From: CAYVQZ01 sp964453435
GTDB lineage: Bacteria > Abyssobacteria > SURF-5
Direction of reading: 5' to 3'
Assembly (NCBI GenBank): GCA_964453435.1
Contig: CAYVQZ010000002.1
Span: forward strand, 124,001 to 188,000
DNA length: 64,000 nucleotides
This document shows, piece after piece, positions 53,136-62,064 of the stretch (positions are counted from its first letter, which is position 1; each line of letters opens with the position of its first letter). The position numbers and the translations under genes are program-made. The notes under the pieces are model-generated. The model was given only the letters and a program-made list of their open reading frames with translations, made no database searches and was not told where the DNA came from.

Positions 53136-54374
53136 TCAGTACTTCTCAATGATATATGACGCGGCGCCGAGACTCAGCGTATCGTTGTCTCCATCTTCGA
53201 TCAGCGCAGCGCGCGCGTCCCGAAACAGTCTCTCAACCCGATACTCCCTGCTGAGCCCGTTTCCGCCGAGCAACTGGATCGCATCGCTTGCCACCTCGTA
53301 TGCCACCTGCGTGTTGTGAACTTTCGCGGCCATCGCGTAATGCGGTTCGGGCGGCATCGTCTGCGCGTTGTATCCGTTCACCGCACGGGCCAGCGCGCGC
53401 GCACTCTCGACCTTGCTGAACATGTCAAAAAGTCTCTTCTGCACGAGTTGATGTCCCGTGAGGACTTTCGCTCCGGCGACCCGCACCTTGCAGTATTCTA
53501 AAGCCTCCTCGAACGCTGCGCGCGCCACTCCCGTGAACGTGGTCGCCATTCCGCCGTTCGCGCCCGCAAGAATCATCTCTTTCACCGGCTCGTGCAGCTC
53601 CGGGCCCACCAGCATGTGGTGTTTGGGAAGACGCACATCATCGAAGTAAATCTCGCCCTGGTTCAGATCGCGCTGGCCAATCTTATCGAGTGGTTTGCCC
53701 TTCGAAATGCCGGGCAGATTCAGCGGGACAAAGAAGAGAGCGGCGTCGCGCTGGTCGTCCGTGCCGTCAAGGCTGACATGGAGCAGGGCGTGCGTCGCAA
53801 TGGTTCCGTTCGAAACCCATGCGGCCTTCTGGCCGGTTATTACCCACTCGTCGCCGTCCAGCTTTGCCCGCGTGTTGTGCCGTATGAAGGGAATCTCTTC
53901 TTTCTTCGAACCGATGTACAACTGGTCGCCCCCGCCGTGTTCCGGCTCCGTTATCGCCCAGCAGCCGATGTACTCGGCTTTCTTGTCATCCCTGAACGGA
54001 ATCACAAATTCCTCAACCAATTCCGGACTGCCGAACATCGCCGCGAAAGCGAATGGCATTGTGCCCGCCCCCATGCAGACTGATAACCCCGCGCTGCCCC
54101 AGCCCAGCTCCTCGCTGATTATGTTTTGCTCCACCGGTGTGAGATTCAAGCCGCCAAGCTCTTCAGGCAACGCTCGAGTATGGTAGCCCAGCTCGCGGCT
54201 CTGTCGCAACACGTCCCACAGGACAGACCCTTTCGCGATGACGGCTGCGGGGTCGGGCATTTTGTCGAGCTTGTCGGCGGCAGGCCTCATCACTTCGGCG
54301 GCAAACTTGTGCACTTCTTCTCTGAGCGCAATCTGCTCGCTGGTAAGGTTGGGATTTAAGTCCAAAAAGGCCAT
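53136..54374 (-). CDS. Acyl-CoA dehydrogenase
   Basis: A 412 aa flavoprotein of the ACAD family. The N-terminal helical domain is followed by GCWAITEPEHGGGDQ, the middle beta domain VITGQKAAWVSNGTIA, and the C-terminal helices with VTGVARAAFEEALEYCK and LLGGNGLSREYRVERLFRDAR. The catalytic base Glu position is not certain by eye. Start ATG 54374 is preceded by GGAGGAG. It leads the set dehydrogenase, nitroreductase, ligase, hydratase. Confidence 0.93.
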   Translation of the reverse strand: MAFLDLNPNLTSEQIALREEVHKFAAEVMRPAADKLDKMPDPAAVIAKGSVLWDVLRQSRELGYHTRALPEELGGLNLTPVEQNIISEELGWGSAGLSVCMGAGTMPFAFAAMFGSPELVEEFVIPFRDDKKAEYIGCWAITEPEHGGGDQLYIGSKKEEIPFIRHNTRAKLDGDEWVITGQKAAWVSNGTIATHALLHVSLDGTDDQRDAALFFVPLNLPGISKGKPLDKIGQRDLNQGEIYFDDVRLPKHHMLVGPELHEPVKEMILAGANGGMATTFTGVARAAFEEALEYCKVRVAGAKVLTGHQLVQKRLFDMFSKVESARALARAVNGYNAQTMPPEPHYAMAAKVHNTQVAYEVASDAIQLLGGNGLSREYRVERLFRDARAALIEDGDNDTLSLGAASYIIEKY

Positions 54375-54521
54375 CTCTCTCCTCCGTTCCCAAAAGGTTC
54401 CGAACCGTTGGCAAACCGGGCGCACAAGCCCGTTGCCGGTTTATCTGCCGATATTTCCGTTATTCGATGGGATGAAAGCTCCGCCGTCCGGGTCCTCCCG
54501 GCCTCCCGCCGGCCCCCGAAT

Positions 54522-55130
54522 CTATACCCCTGTTTTCCGCAGAAGCGATTCGGTGTAATTCCGGAGGGTCTCCCGCGCCCACGCGGCCGAATGCTGCCCG
54601 CGGTCAAGGTACCAGCGCGAGGCCACCCCCTGGCAAAATGCGGATATCGCCCGGGCCGTCGTCTCGGAATCCACCGTCGCGAAGCTCCCGTTCGTAACGC
54701 CTTCTTCAATCGCCATCTTTATTAGCTCTACCCACTTGTTCACCCATTCGTGAAAGAGCCGGTGAAACATTTCTTCGTATACGGCCCGCGCCATGCATTC
54801 AAAGTAAAGCGGATAGCCGAGCACAACCGCGGGGTCGTCTTCCGCAAAGAGCCATTCGCCGATGGACCGAAGCTTCTCCAGCGGATCGTTATGATTTCCC
54901 ATTTCACGTTGCGTACGTGAGAACACCTGCCGAAAAAACTCGCGAAATACTGCGGCGAACAACGCATTCTTTAAGGGATAGTAGTGAAGAACGGCGCCTT
55001 TCGACAGTCCCGCCTCATTCGCCACACTCTGAATGCTGACATTGTGGCTTCCGTTCTGTGCAATAAGGCGAAGCGCCGCCTCGATGATTTGTGCCTGTCG
55101 CACAGGCTCGATACCGACTTTCGGACTCAT
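54522..55130 (-). CDS. TetR-family transcriptional regulator (operon-proximal)
   Basis: A 202 aa TetR/AcrR repressor. The HTH is in ALRLIAQNGSHNVSIQSVAN, EAGLSKGAVLHYYPLKNALF; the C-terminal ligand domain is helical. It lies 147 bp upstream of the acyl-CoA dehydrogenase on the same strand, so it likely controls that operon and probably senses an acyl-CoA. Its own promoter overlaps a 20-bp imperfect palindrome (55165-55184), suggesting autoregulation. Confidence 0.9.
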   Translation of the reverse strand: MSPKVGIEPVRQAQIIEAALRLIAQNGSHNVSIQSVANEAGLSKGAVLHYYPLKNALFAAVFREFFRQVFSRTQREMGNHNDPLEKLRSIGEWLFAEDDPAVVLGYPLYFECMARAVYEEMFHRLFHEWVNKWVELIKMAIEEGVTNGSFATVDSETTARAISAFCQGVASRWYLDRGQHSAAWARETLRNYTESLLRKTGV

Positions 55131-55164
55131 CTTCTCACCGTGGTTGTGTTTGTCGGCGCGTGGT

Positions 55165-55184
55165 TAAACCGTCCGGACGGATTA
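55165..55184. promoter_or_regulatory. TetR-type operator over the TetR promoter
   Basis: TAAA-CCGTCCGGACGG-ATTA: the central 12 bp (55169-55180) are a perfect palindrome and three outer base pairs (TAA/TTA) also match, with one mismatch on each side. It overlaps the -10 box at 55181-55186, so repressor binding would block initiation. Confidence 0.75.
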
Positions 55185-55209
55185 TAAAAAAACCCCGCAA
55201 CTATGTCAA
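55181..55209 (-). promoter_or_regulatory. Consensus promoter of the TetR/acyl-CoA set
   Basis: On the minus strand TTGACA (55204-55209) and TATAAT (55181-55186) are separated by exactly 17 bp, 51 bp before the TetR start at 55130. Confidence 0.85.
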
Positions 55210-55229
55210 CATGAATCGCAGGGAATCGG

Positions 55230-55841
55230 TCACTCCAATAATAAGTGCGCCAGGCTGCGGATCACCCGCGGTATGATGTCGTCGGGGGCTCTCGAACCGT
55301 TGCCGAAAAACGATTGATGGATCGCTTCTTTCAAGGCGCCGAGTATTGAAACAGCAACCGCCTCAACATCAATCTCCTTCACCAGCTTCATTCGTACTCC
55401 GTGATGAAGCAGCCGGGCTATCTCGTGGGTAACACCCTTCGAAAACGTGTCCGATTCCTTCCGGAACCCCGACCCTATTGTTGCGGCCTCGGCGACGAAC
55501 AAATGGAGAAAGTCGCCGTGTGTCTTCAGGTGATCGAGCAGAAAGCCCGCTATCCGGTCCGCCAGCAAAAGCCAATCGTCCTGTGTGGTGACCGACTTCA
55601 AATCCACATTGAACAGTCCCGAAATCGTGAGTTCTCGGTACTGGTGAAGCAACGCCGAGAAGATGTCGGCCTTGTTCTTAAAGTACAGATAGAATGTTCC
55701 CTGGGTCACGCCGGCGGCGCGCACAATGTCGGAAATCGTTGTCGCATAATACCCCTTCTTGACAATGATCTCCAAAGCTGCGCCGAGTAGCTCGCGCTCG
55801 GTCACCTCTCGCGCGATTTCCGCTGCTCGTGTTCTCGCCAT
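55230..55841 (-). CDS. TetR-family transcriptional regulator (radical SAM operon)
   Basis: A 203 aa TetR repressor. The HTH region reads AALEIIVKKGYYATTISDIV, RAAGVTQGTFYLYFKNKADIF (near residues 20-60). It follows the radical SAM gene by 15 bp on the same strand, so the pair forms one operon whose promoter overlaps an operator at 57711-57730. It is the likely regulator of that site. Confidence 0.92.
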   Translation of the reverse strand: MARTRAAEIAREVTERELLGAALEIIVKKGYYATTISDIVRAAGVTQGTFYLYFKNKADIFSALLHQYRELTISGLFNVDLKSVTTQDDWLLLADRIAGFLLDHLKTHGDFLHLFVAEAATIGSGFRKESDTFSKGVTHEIARLLHHGVRMKLVKEIDVEAVAVSILGALKEAIHQSFFGNGSRAPDDIIPRVIRSLAHLLLE

Positions 55842-55856
55842 CGGGCTTCCCTCTCC

Positions 55857-57617
55857 CTAACACACACTATCGGCCGGCTCGGGCTCGTCGTACACTTTCA
55901 GCGGAGCGGGTTTCTCCGGACCGCGCCCCCTTTTCACGAGGGGAACCTGGCTTACCTCGGGATTGTAGTACCATTTTCTGATGGGCGGGTCGAATGGGTC
56001 ATCTGCCTTTGGCGCTTTCAACTGCTCCATCCGTTGCTCGACAAGATTGCAGAATCCCGCGGAGAACAACTGCTGCTCGTCGGTTGCCTCTCCGAAAAGG
56101 CGATGGTATTGTTCCTTCGCTTCGAGAACCTTCGTGCGCACGGTCTCGCTGGGCGCGTATTTGGCGCATGCCTCCAGAATCGGGTATGTCCTCTGGCAGC
56201 GCTCGGCGAAAAAGGGCGCCTTCTGCTCCCGCAACAGCGGACGGTGAGACGTGCTGCATGTCTCATAACCATTCAAATTGATTTCAAAGCCGCGAAATAT
56301 TCCGGGCCCGTTCTTTTGATACAGTTTCTGATGAGCCAGCTCGAAGTAATTTTTCAATTCCCCATGCTCGAAATTCTTCGGAATAAATGTTCCGTCATTG
56401 CATTGTTGGATGTCGTGATAGGTGAGCTTGGGATTGATTCTTCCGTTCTCCTTCATCCTCTTGTACAGTTCCGTTCCCGGACATGCCGTAAGGAACGTAA
56501 TCTGATATGCCGGCGGCGCGAGGTCCACAAAGAAGTCTATATCCTCCACAATATTGTCCGGAGTATGGAAATCCCATCCGAGCACCATCGACGCCGTAGA
56601 GCCGATACCGTATTCCGCCATGGCGCGGAACGTGGATTTAATGTCGTCGCACGAGCGTTTCTCAATTTTGTGTTCCGACGTTATAACGTCGCTGATGCTC
56701 GATTCGACACCGATCCAGACCGAATCAACGCCGCATTCCAACAGTTCTTCCATGCTGTAATGAGTCATGGAGCGCAAATCACCAAAGCAAAAATAGCCCA
56801 GCTTGCGCAGACCGTATTCCTTGTCCTCCCGAATCAGCTTTCCGAGTTGTCTCACATAATCGGGATTGAGAAGAAGGTCCTCATCCAAAAGAGATACCGA
56901 TGTGGCCATGCCCCCGTTTCGCCTGCAGAAATGCTTCAGGGTTTCAAACGTCTCCTCGGGCGAGGCAACATACATCTTCTGCTTTTTGAACATGGCGGAA
57001 GTGCAGCAGAACTCACAACCGTTCGGACACCCGAGCGCGACCAGCATCATCGCGTTCATCGACTTCGATGAATATGAAAAACCTTCCGCGCCGGGGAAGT
57101 GCGTCTCGTTCAAGGGAAGATACTTCTGCATTATCGGCCTGTCCACCGGTTCATCCCCCAGTATCTTGCGCATGAAGCGCACACCCTCTTCCCGACACAG
57201 GAAATCGGCCTCCCGCAAGAGGTATTCCCCGTCTCCGCTTGTTTCGCCCGGCGGCGGGTCGTCAAGATTCAGGATGCCGTAACCGCCGATAATGACCTTC
57301 GTCCGGGGAGCGATCTCTCGCGCAATACGAATCATCCGCGCCACTTTTCCAATGTTCAGCGCGATGAGCTGAATACCGACGTAGTCATATCCCTTCCTCA
57401 GTTCTTCAACGTAGTCCTCAATATGGGGGAACTCCATCACGGTCGCCTGGGCACGAACGTTCTCCGCAATGAGGTAAAGCGCCAGGCAAGGAGAATACGA
57501 CGAGAGCGAGAAAGGACCCTGTCCCCGCTGGAGGCGCGACTGAAGAATGTCATACTGATTCTCGCCCCACTCGAGGTCGTATGGCCCATACGGATTGGTA
57601 AGGAGTACGCGTTTCAT
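55857..57617 (-). CDS. B12-binding-domain radical SAM protein
   Basis: A 586 aa protein. The N-terminal third is B12-domain-like (GKVARMIRIAREIAPRTKVI with IIGGYG); the radical SAM core has ALGCPNGCEFCCTS, the CxxxCxxC motif, followed by SLLDEDLLLNP and WIGVESSISDVI. It resembles the broad BchE-like group of unknown function; no DxHxxG lower-ligand motif is clear. Controlled with the TetR gene downstream. Methyl transfer or a radical rearrangement is possible, but no substrate is evident. Confidence 0.9.
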   Translation of the reverse strand: MKRVLLTNPYGPYDLEWGENQYDILQSRLQRGQGPFSLSSYSPCLALYLIAENVRAQATVMEFPHIEDYVEELRKGYDYVGIQLIALNIGKVARMIRIAREIAPRTKVIIGGYGILNLDDPPPGETSGDGEYLLREADFLCREEGVRFMRKILGDEPVDRPIMQKYLPLNETHFPGAEGFSYSSKSMNAMMLVALGCPNGCEFCCTSAMFKKQKMYVASPEETFETLKHFCRRNGGMATSVSLLDEDLLLNPDYVRQLGKLIREDKEYGLRKLGYFCFGDLRSMTHYSMEELLECGVDSVWIGVESSISDVITSEHKIEKRSCDDIKSTFRAMAEYGIGSTASMVLGWDFHTPDNIVEDIDFFVDLAPPAYQITFLTACPGTELYKRMKENGRINPKLTYHDIQQCNDGTFIPKNFEHGELKNYFELAHQKLYQKNGPGIFRGFEINLNGYETCSTSHRPLLREQKAPFFAERCQRTYPILEACAKYAPSETVRTKVLEAKEQYHRLFGEATDEQQLFSAGFCNLVEQRMEQLKAPKADDPFDPPIRKWYYNPEVSQVPLVKRGRGPEKPAPLKVYDEPEPADSVC

Positions 57618-57710
57618 CGGAACACCTCTCAGACTTTGTTTTCGCGGCTTCGCGATTCGAGTTTCCGTTGAACACCCCGAAGGCTCAAGGCTCCGGCGCG
57701 CTTGAGCTAA

Positions 57711-57730
57711 CTGACTGATACGTCAGTCAG
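57711..57730. promoter_or_regulatory. TetR-type operator upstream of the radical SAM operon
   Basis: CTGACTGA (57711-57718) and TCAGTCAG (57723-57730) form a perfect inverted repeat with a 4-bp centre. It overlaps the -10 box at 57729-57734, about 95 bp before the radical SAM start. Confidence 0.8.
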
Positions 57731-57757
57731 CTTATCACACCCGACGTCTCCTGTCAA
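57729..57757 (-). promoter_or_regulatory. Promoter of the radical SAM-TetR operon
   Basis: On the minus strand TTGACA (57752-57757) and TAAGCT (57729-57734) are separated by 17 bp, with the operator overlapping the -10. Confidence 0.65.
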
Positions 57758-58196
57758 GATGTGGCCATCGAAAATACAACCCTCATAGTGGAGTATTCCG
57801 GCCCCTGCGCCCCAACGACCCGAAAACATTTCCGCAACCTTTCAAGACGACTTGCAACATGCGAAGGCTCCAACTGCAAGATGTATGTATCTTTGATAGC
57901 CGGGCCTGTTATCGGAACGCAGGAATTTTGGTGAGCCTGCTGGCAGTGTCTCCAAAAACGTGTACGGAACGATGTGCCCGATGCCCGCTTGACACAGCCC
58001 GCAGCACCGTGTAAAATAAAGAAACCAACCAAAAAGACTGCAAGTTCGGTCCCCGAAACACACACCTCCAGAAGGTTTCATCCTCTGGTTGTTAATTCGG
58101 CCTGATAATAAAAAATGAATAAGAGCGACGAATACTCAAAATCGCATCTGCGGTCACATTCAAATCTGCCGGCCGCGGAACCGGCCGCAGCGTAAG
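57758..58196. other. Gene-free divergent region with the qrc promoter
   Basis: No convincing gene. It carries the promoter at 57989-58017 and a possible 26-codon leader frame at 58115-58195 (MNKSDEYSKSHLRSHS then an Ala/Pro-rich end), whose stop lies one base before the cytochrome start. Confidence 0.45.
57989..58017 (+). promoter_or_regulatory. Promoter of the qrc operon
   Basis: TTGACA (57989-57994) and TAAAAT (58012-58017) are separated by 17 bp, about 180 bp before the first cytochrome start. Confidence 0.7.
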
Positions 58197-58844
58197 TTGA
58201 AAAGAGCGATAGTGGGCAAAATATCAAAGAAGAAGAATTCGGCCATCACGCTCGGAATATTTGTCGGTGGATTCGTATTCCTCCATCTGGTGGGTCGCCA
58301 TGGCATGCCCTTACTCATGTATACGCGACAATCACAGCCGGTGAGCTTCAGTCATGCGATCCACGGTCGGGATGTCGGCATCTCCTGCGAGACCTGTCAT
58401 TTCTTTTATGCGGATGGCAGTTGGTCGGGAATCCCCACTATCGACGTCTGCGCAAACTGCCATAGCGAAGTTCTTGGGGAGTCAGAGGCCGAGAAGCATT
58501 TTGTCGAGAACTATGTGAAAAAAGACAGAGAAGTGGAATGGGGCCTCTATTTCAGACAACCTCAGTGCGTGTCTTTCTCGCATTCCTCGCACGTCAGAGG
58601 CGCAGAACTCGCCTGTGAAACGTGTCACGGCCCCCAGGGTCTCTCCGACCAATCAACGAGATATCTGACCAACCGAGTTACAAAATACAGCTACGTGCTG
58701 TACGGCTCGGAAACAGAAAAGAATCTGAGTGCGGTGATACGCAAGAAGAGAAGCAACGTGTGGGGAACCATGGGAATGAACGAGTGCGCAGAGTGTCATC
58801 GAGCCAGAGGAACAAGTACGGCATGTTTTATTTGTCACAGATAA
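58197..58844 (+). CDS. qrcA: Multihaem cytochrome c subunit QrcA
   Basis: A 215 aa periplasmic cytochrome anchored by one transmembrane segment (residues 17-31). Five CxxCH haem sites are visible: at Cys 64, 85, 140, 197 and 210. In Desulfovibrio, QrcA carries six haems and receives electrons from periplasmic cytochrome c3. One fewer site is seen here. The start codon is TTG 58197 (a later GTG at 58212 is possible). It is the first gene of qrcABCD. Confidence 0.88.
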   Translation: MKRAIVGKISKKKNSAITLGIFVGGFVFLHLVGRHGMPLLMYTRQSQPVSFSHAIHGRDVGISCETCHFFYADGSWSGIPTIDVCANCHSEVLGESEAEKHFVENYVKKDREVEWGLYFRQPQCVSFSHSSHVRGAELACETCHGPQGLSDQSTRYLTNRVTKYSYVLYGSETEKNLSAVIRKKRSNVWGTMGMNECAECHRARGTSTACFICHR

Positions 58845-58875
58845 ACGGAATGTATCGGGGTTGGGAAACCGTCAA

Positions 58876-61263
58876 ATGAATATTAGTCGGAATGCATTCC
58901 TCAAAGCCCTCGCGTTTGCCGGCGGAGGCGCCTTCGGCTTCATCTCTTCGCCTGCTCCCTGGCATCTTGTCAGAGACCTCGCCCGGTGGACCCAAAATTG
59001 GCCGTGGGTTCCGGTTCCCCCTGCGGGAGAGCCGTCCTTTGAAAAGACTGTCTGTTCCATGTGTGACGGCGGTTGCGGCATACGCGTGAGAAAGCTCGGC
59101 CAAAGGCTTGTGAGAGTGGACGGAGACCCGCATCATCCCATCAACCAAGGGGCGCTCTGTCCGCTTGGCACAGCTTCCCTGCAAATGGCGTATGGCCCCT
59201 CCCGCATTCGAGAACCAATGAAACGGGTCGGCCCGAAAACGAATCCTGGCTGGAGCCCCGTCACGTGGGAGGACGCCATTGCGGAAGTCGCCTCCAAGGT
59301 CAATGAACTGCGGAGTTCGGAAGAATCTCAATCGCTCGTCTGCCTCACAGGCGGCTGCGAGAATACAACAAATCATTTGTTCCAACGCTTCCTCCATGCA
59401 GTCGGCTCCCGAAATTTCATTAAGATGAATTCGCAGACCCATGCCCGCAACATCGTCTTAAAACTTATGCAGGGAGTCGACGGAAGCCTCGCCTACGACA
59501 TCGAGCATTCAAAGTTTATCCTCAGTTTCGGATGCTCTTTGCTTGAAGGATGGGGAACATGGGGACGACTCCATCGGGCGTGTCTCAGAATGTTCGATGA
59601 GCCGGACTCGCGTGAGATTGTCCAAGTGGAACCCAACTTTTCCCTGACCGCCTCCAGGGCCGCGCAATGGATTCCCATCAAGCCCGGCGCCGAGGGGGCT
59701 CTTGCGCTCGGCCTCGCGCACGTCCTCATCAGGGAAGACCTCTACGACAAAGAATTCGTCGCCAACCATTGTTTCGGCTTCGATGAATGGATAGACCAGG
59801 ATGGAACGAAACATCTCGGGTTCAAAGAACATGTTCTGTCGCACTATTCTCCTCCGGCCGTTGAACGCATAACAACGGCGCCGGCGCGCCGAATAGAGGA
59901 ACTCGCGCATCAGTTTGCTTCGAAACATCCCTCCGTTGCGCTTGCCGGAGGGGGACGCGGCGACCAGTTTGCATCCATCTACGACCTGATGGCCGTGCAC
60001 AGCCTGAATGCGCTTGTCGGAAACATCAACCGGCCGGGAGGCGTTTTTTTGAAACAGAATCCGCCGGTCACACCCCTTCCGCCCGTCGTGATGGATGACG
60101 AGGCAAAGCGCGGATATGCTGTTGAGCGGATCGACCGCGCCGGCTCTGAAGAGTGTCCGTTTTCGGAGTCGCTGCCCGGCAACATTGAGGCCGAACGAAT
60201 CAGAGTGCTTCTCATCCATGACGCAAATCCGTATTATGCGCTGCCCGAACGGGAAATCGCTGAGGAGCTGTTCGCAACAGTCCCGTATATCATAAGCTTT
60301 GCTTCGTACTGGGATGAAAGCGCGACACGGGCCAATCTGATACTGCCTGTATCGGAGATTTTCGAGAGGTGGGACGACTGTTTTTCGGCGCCGGAAACGC
60401 CGCACCCCGTCTATAACTTTGCCAAACCCGTGGTTGACCCGCTTTACAACACCAGAAGCGCCGGTGACATCCTGATACAGGTGGCGGGACAAATGGGCGG
60501 AACCGTTGCGGAATCGTTTCCCTGGAACGACATGAAGGAAGTGTTCGAAGCGAGAACCAAAGGTCTGTTCCAATCGGGAGAGGGAATGATAAATACGCCG
60601 GAAGCCGCCAGCATTCTGCAGAAGGGCCATTTCTCCGACGAAACTATCTCGCCGAATTATTCCTCCTTCTCGACGATGTGGCGGAAACTCCTGGAGAATA
60701 ATTGCTGGTTCGATTCATATAAGGAGCAGGACGGAACGGAAGAGTCTCTAAGAACGCCGAGTCGAAAATTCGAGTTTTTCAGCCAGGCTCTTCGCTCTGC
60801 GTTTCGATTCTCTGACGACATCAAATGTATGCCTCATTATCAGGAGCGTCTCCCGATCGCAGAAGGTTTCGACCTCATTATAATGCCCGAGGAAAATATC
60901 CTCGTGGCCGATGACGGCAAGGGGACCCCACCATTCCTGATGAAGCAGCTTAGCGATAAAGAGCTCTTGAAGGATGAACTGTTTGTCCGAATGAATCCGA
61001 TAACCGCCATGTATCACGGTTTGCATGAGGGGGACAGAGTGCTCCTTGAATCCCCGAAGGGCAAGGTTCAGGTGAGACTGCACCTATTCGAAGGCATTCG
61101 CGAGGGAGTGGCGCTCATCCCTCTCGGGTTTGGGCACACGGCATTTGATAAATTCATAAGCAACAAGGGAGTCAACGCGCATGAGATTCTCGAAGCGCGG
61201 AAGGACGCCGTAAGTGGACTTGCTACCTGGTGGGCTACACCCGGGAGGATAACAAAGGTTTGA
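58876..61263 (+). CDS. qrcB: Molybdopterin-oxidoreductase-like subunit QrcB
   Basis: A 795 aa member of the molybdopterin oxidoreductase superfamily. The N-terminus DLARWTQNWPWVPVPPAGE is the hallmark of QrcB, and a 4Fe-4S site is seen as Cys 60, 63, 67 and 95. In purified Desulfovibrio Qrc the subunit is reported to lack molybdenum. The export signal is odd: the Tat consensus Arg-Arg is SRNAFLK here, with Asn for the second Arg. ATG 58876 is preferred over TTG 58861. It overlaps the frame region of qrcC only if that gene starts at 61230. Confidence 0.9.
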   Translation: MNISRNAFLKALAFAGGGAFGFISSPAPWHLVRDLARWTQNWPWVPVPPAGEPSFEKTVCSMCDGGCGIRVRKLGQRLVRVDGDPHHPINQGALCPLGTASLQMAYGPSRIREPMKRVGPKTNPGWSPVTWEDAIAEVASKVNELRSSEESQSLVCLTGGCENTTNHLFQRFLHAVGSRNFIKMNSQTHARNIVLKLMQGVDGSLAYDIEHSKFILSFGCSLLEGWGTWGRLHRACLRMFDEPDSREIVQVEPNFSLTASRAAQWIPIKPGAEGALALGLAHVLIREDLYDKEFVANHCFGFDEWIDQDGTKHLGFKEHVLSHYSPPAVERITTAPARRIEELAHQFASKHPSVALAGGGRGDQFASIYDLMAVHSLNALVGNINRPGGVFLKQNPPVTPLPPVVMDDEAKRGYAVERIDRAGSEECPFSESLPGNIEAERIRVLLIHDANPYYALPEREIAEELFATVPYIISFASYWDESATRANLILPVSEIFERWDDCFSAPETPHPVYNFAKPVVDPLYNTRSAGDILIQVAGQMGGTVAESFPWNDMKEVFEARTKGLFQSGEGMINTPEAASILQKGHFSDETISPNYSSFSTMWRKLLENNCWFDSYKEQDGTEESLRTPSRKFEFFSQALRSAFRFSDDIKCMPHYQERLPIAEGFDLIIMPEENILVADDGKGTPPFLMKQLSDKELLKDELFVRMNPITAMYHGLHEGDRVLLESPKGKVQVRLHLFEGIREGVALIPLGFGHTAFDKFISNKGVNAHEILEARKDAVSGLATWWATPGRITKV

Positions 61264-61271
61264 GAAACGAC

Positions 61272-62021
61272 ATGAAGCGGGATTCCGCTCAAGGAGCGCT
61301 TATCCGCTACGGGATGATTATAGACCTTGACAAGTGCACCGGATGCGGTAACTGCGCGGTCGCCTGTCATATGGAGAACAACGTCCCATTCATGGTAGAC
61401 GAAAGCGACAAGGCGCGCAACATTGCCTGGATGAGGATTTATCGTGTTACCAATGGGGCGGAATATCCGCGCATTCGAGTGGCCCATATTCCGCGGCCCT
61501 GCATGCAATGCGACCACCACACACCGTGCGTCTCTGTCTGTCCTGCCAGCGCGACAAACTATGACAAAGACACGGGACTCGTCGACCAGATAAACACCCG
61601 ATGCATCGGTTGCCGTTATTGCATGGCGGCGTGTCCGTACATGGTTCGATGCTTTAATTGGTGGGACCCGGTCTGGCCCGCGGACACAGAGAAATACCTC
61701 AACCCCGATGTCGCGCCGAGGATGCGGGGCGTAGTGGAAAAATGCACATTCTGCTCGCATAGGTACACGAAGGCAAAAAACAAAGCTCATGCGGAAGGTC
61801 GAACCGCATTGGAAAAGGGTGAGTACATGCCCGCCTGTGTCGAGGCATGCCCCGTCGGCGCCATGTATTTCGGCGATTTAAACAACCCCGCTGACGAGGT
61901 GGCGGTCTTTGCCAGGAGCGAACGCGCATTCAGGCTTCTCGAAAGCCTGCGTTCCGAACCGAAAGTATATTACCTCAGCTCCGAGAGTTGGGTGAAGCGA
62001 TGGGCGGACAACGGCAGATGA
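61272..62021 (+). CDS. qrcC: Iron-sulfur subunit QrcC
   Basis: A 249 aa ferredoxin-type protein of the DmsB/PsrB group with four cluster motifs: CTGCGNCAVACH near residue 22, CMQCDHHTPCVSVCP, CIGCRYCMAACP and CTFCSHR with CVEACP. It passes electrons between QrcB and the membrane subunit. The start at 61272 lies 8 bp after qrcB; an upstream GTG at 61230 would overlap it. Confidence 0.92.
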   Translation: MKRDSAQGALIRYGMIIDLDKCTGCGNCAVACHMENNVPFMVDESDKARNIAWMRIYRVTNGAEYPRIRVAHIPRPCMQCDHHTPCVSVCPASATNYDKDTGLVDQINTRCIGCRYCMAACPYMVRCFNWWDPVWPADTEKYLNPDVAPRMRGVVEKCTFCSHRYTKAKNKAHAEGRTALEKGEYMPACVEACPVGAMYFGDLNNPADEVAVFARSERAFRLLESLRSEPKVYYLSSESWVKRWADNGR

Positions 62022-62064
62022 ATCGCTCAGGTCTATAAATAAGTCATACAGGCGAGTGAATCAA

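Noticed and set aside
57754..58065. Minus-strand frame of 103 codons with a signal-like start
   Set aside because: It overlaps the predicted qrc promoter, lacks a ribosome site and its body looks like random Arg/Cys-rich translation.
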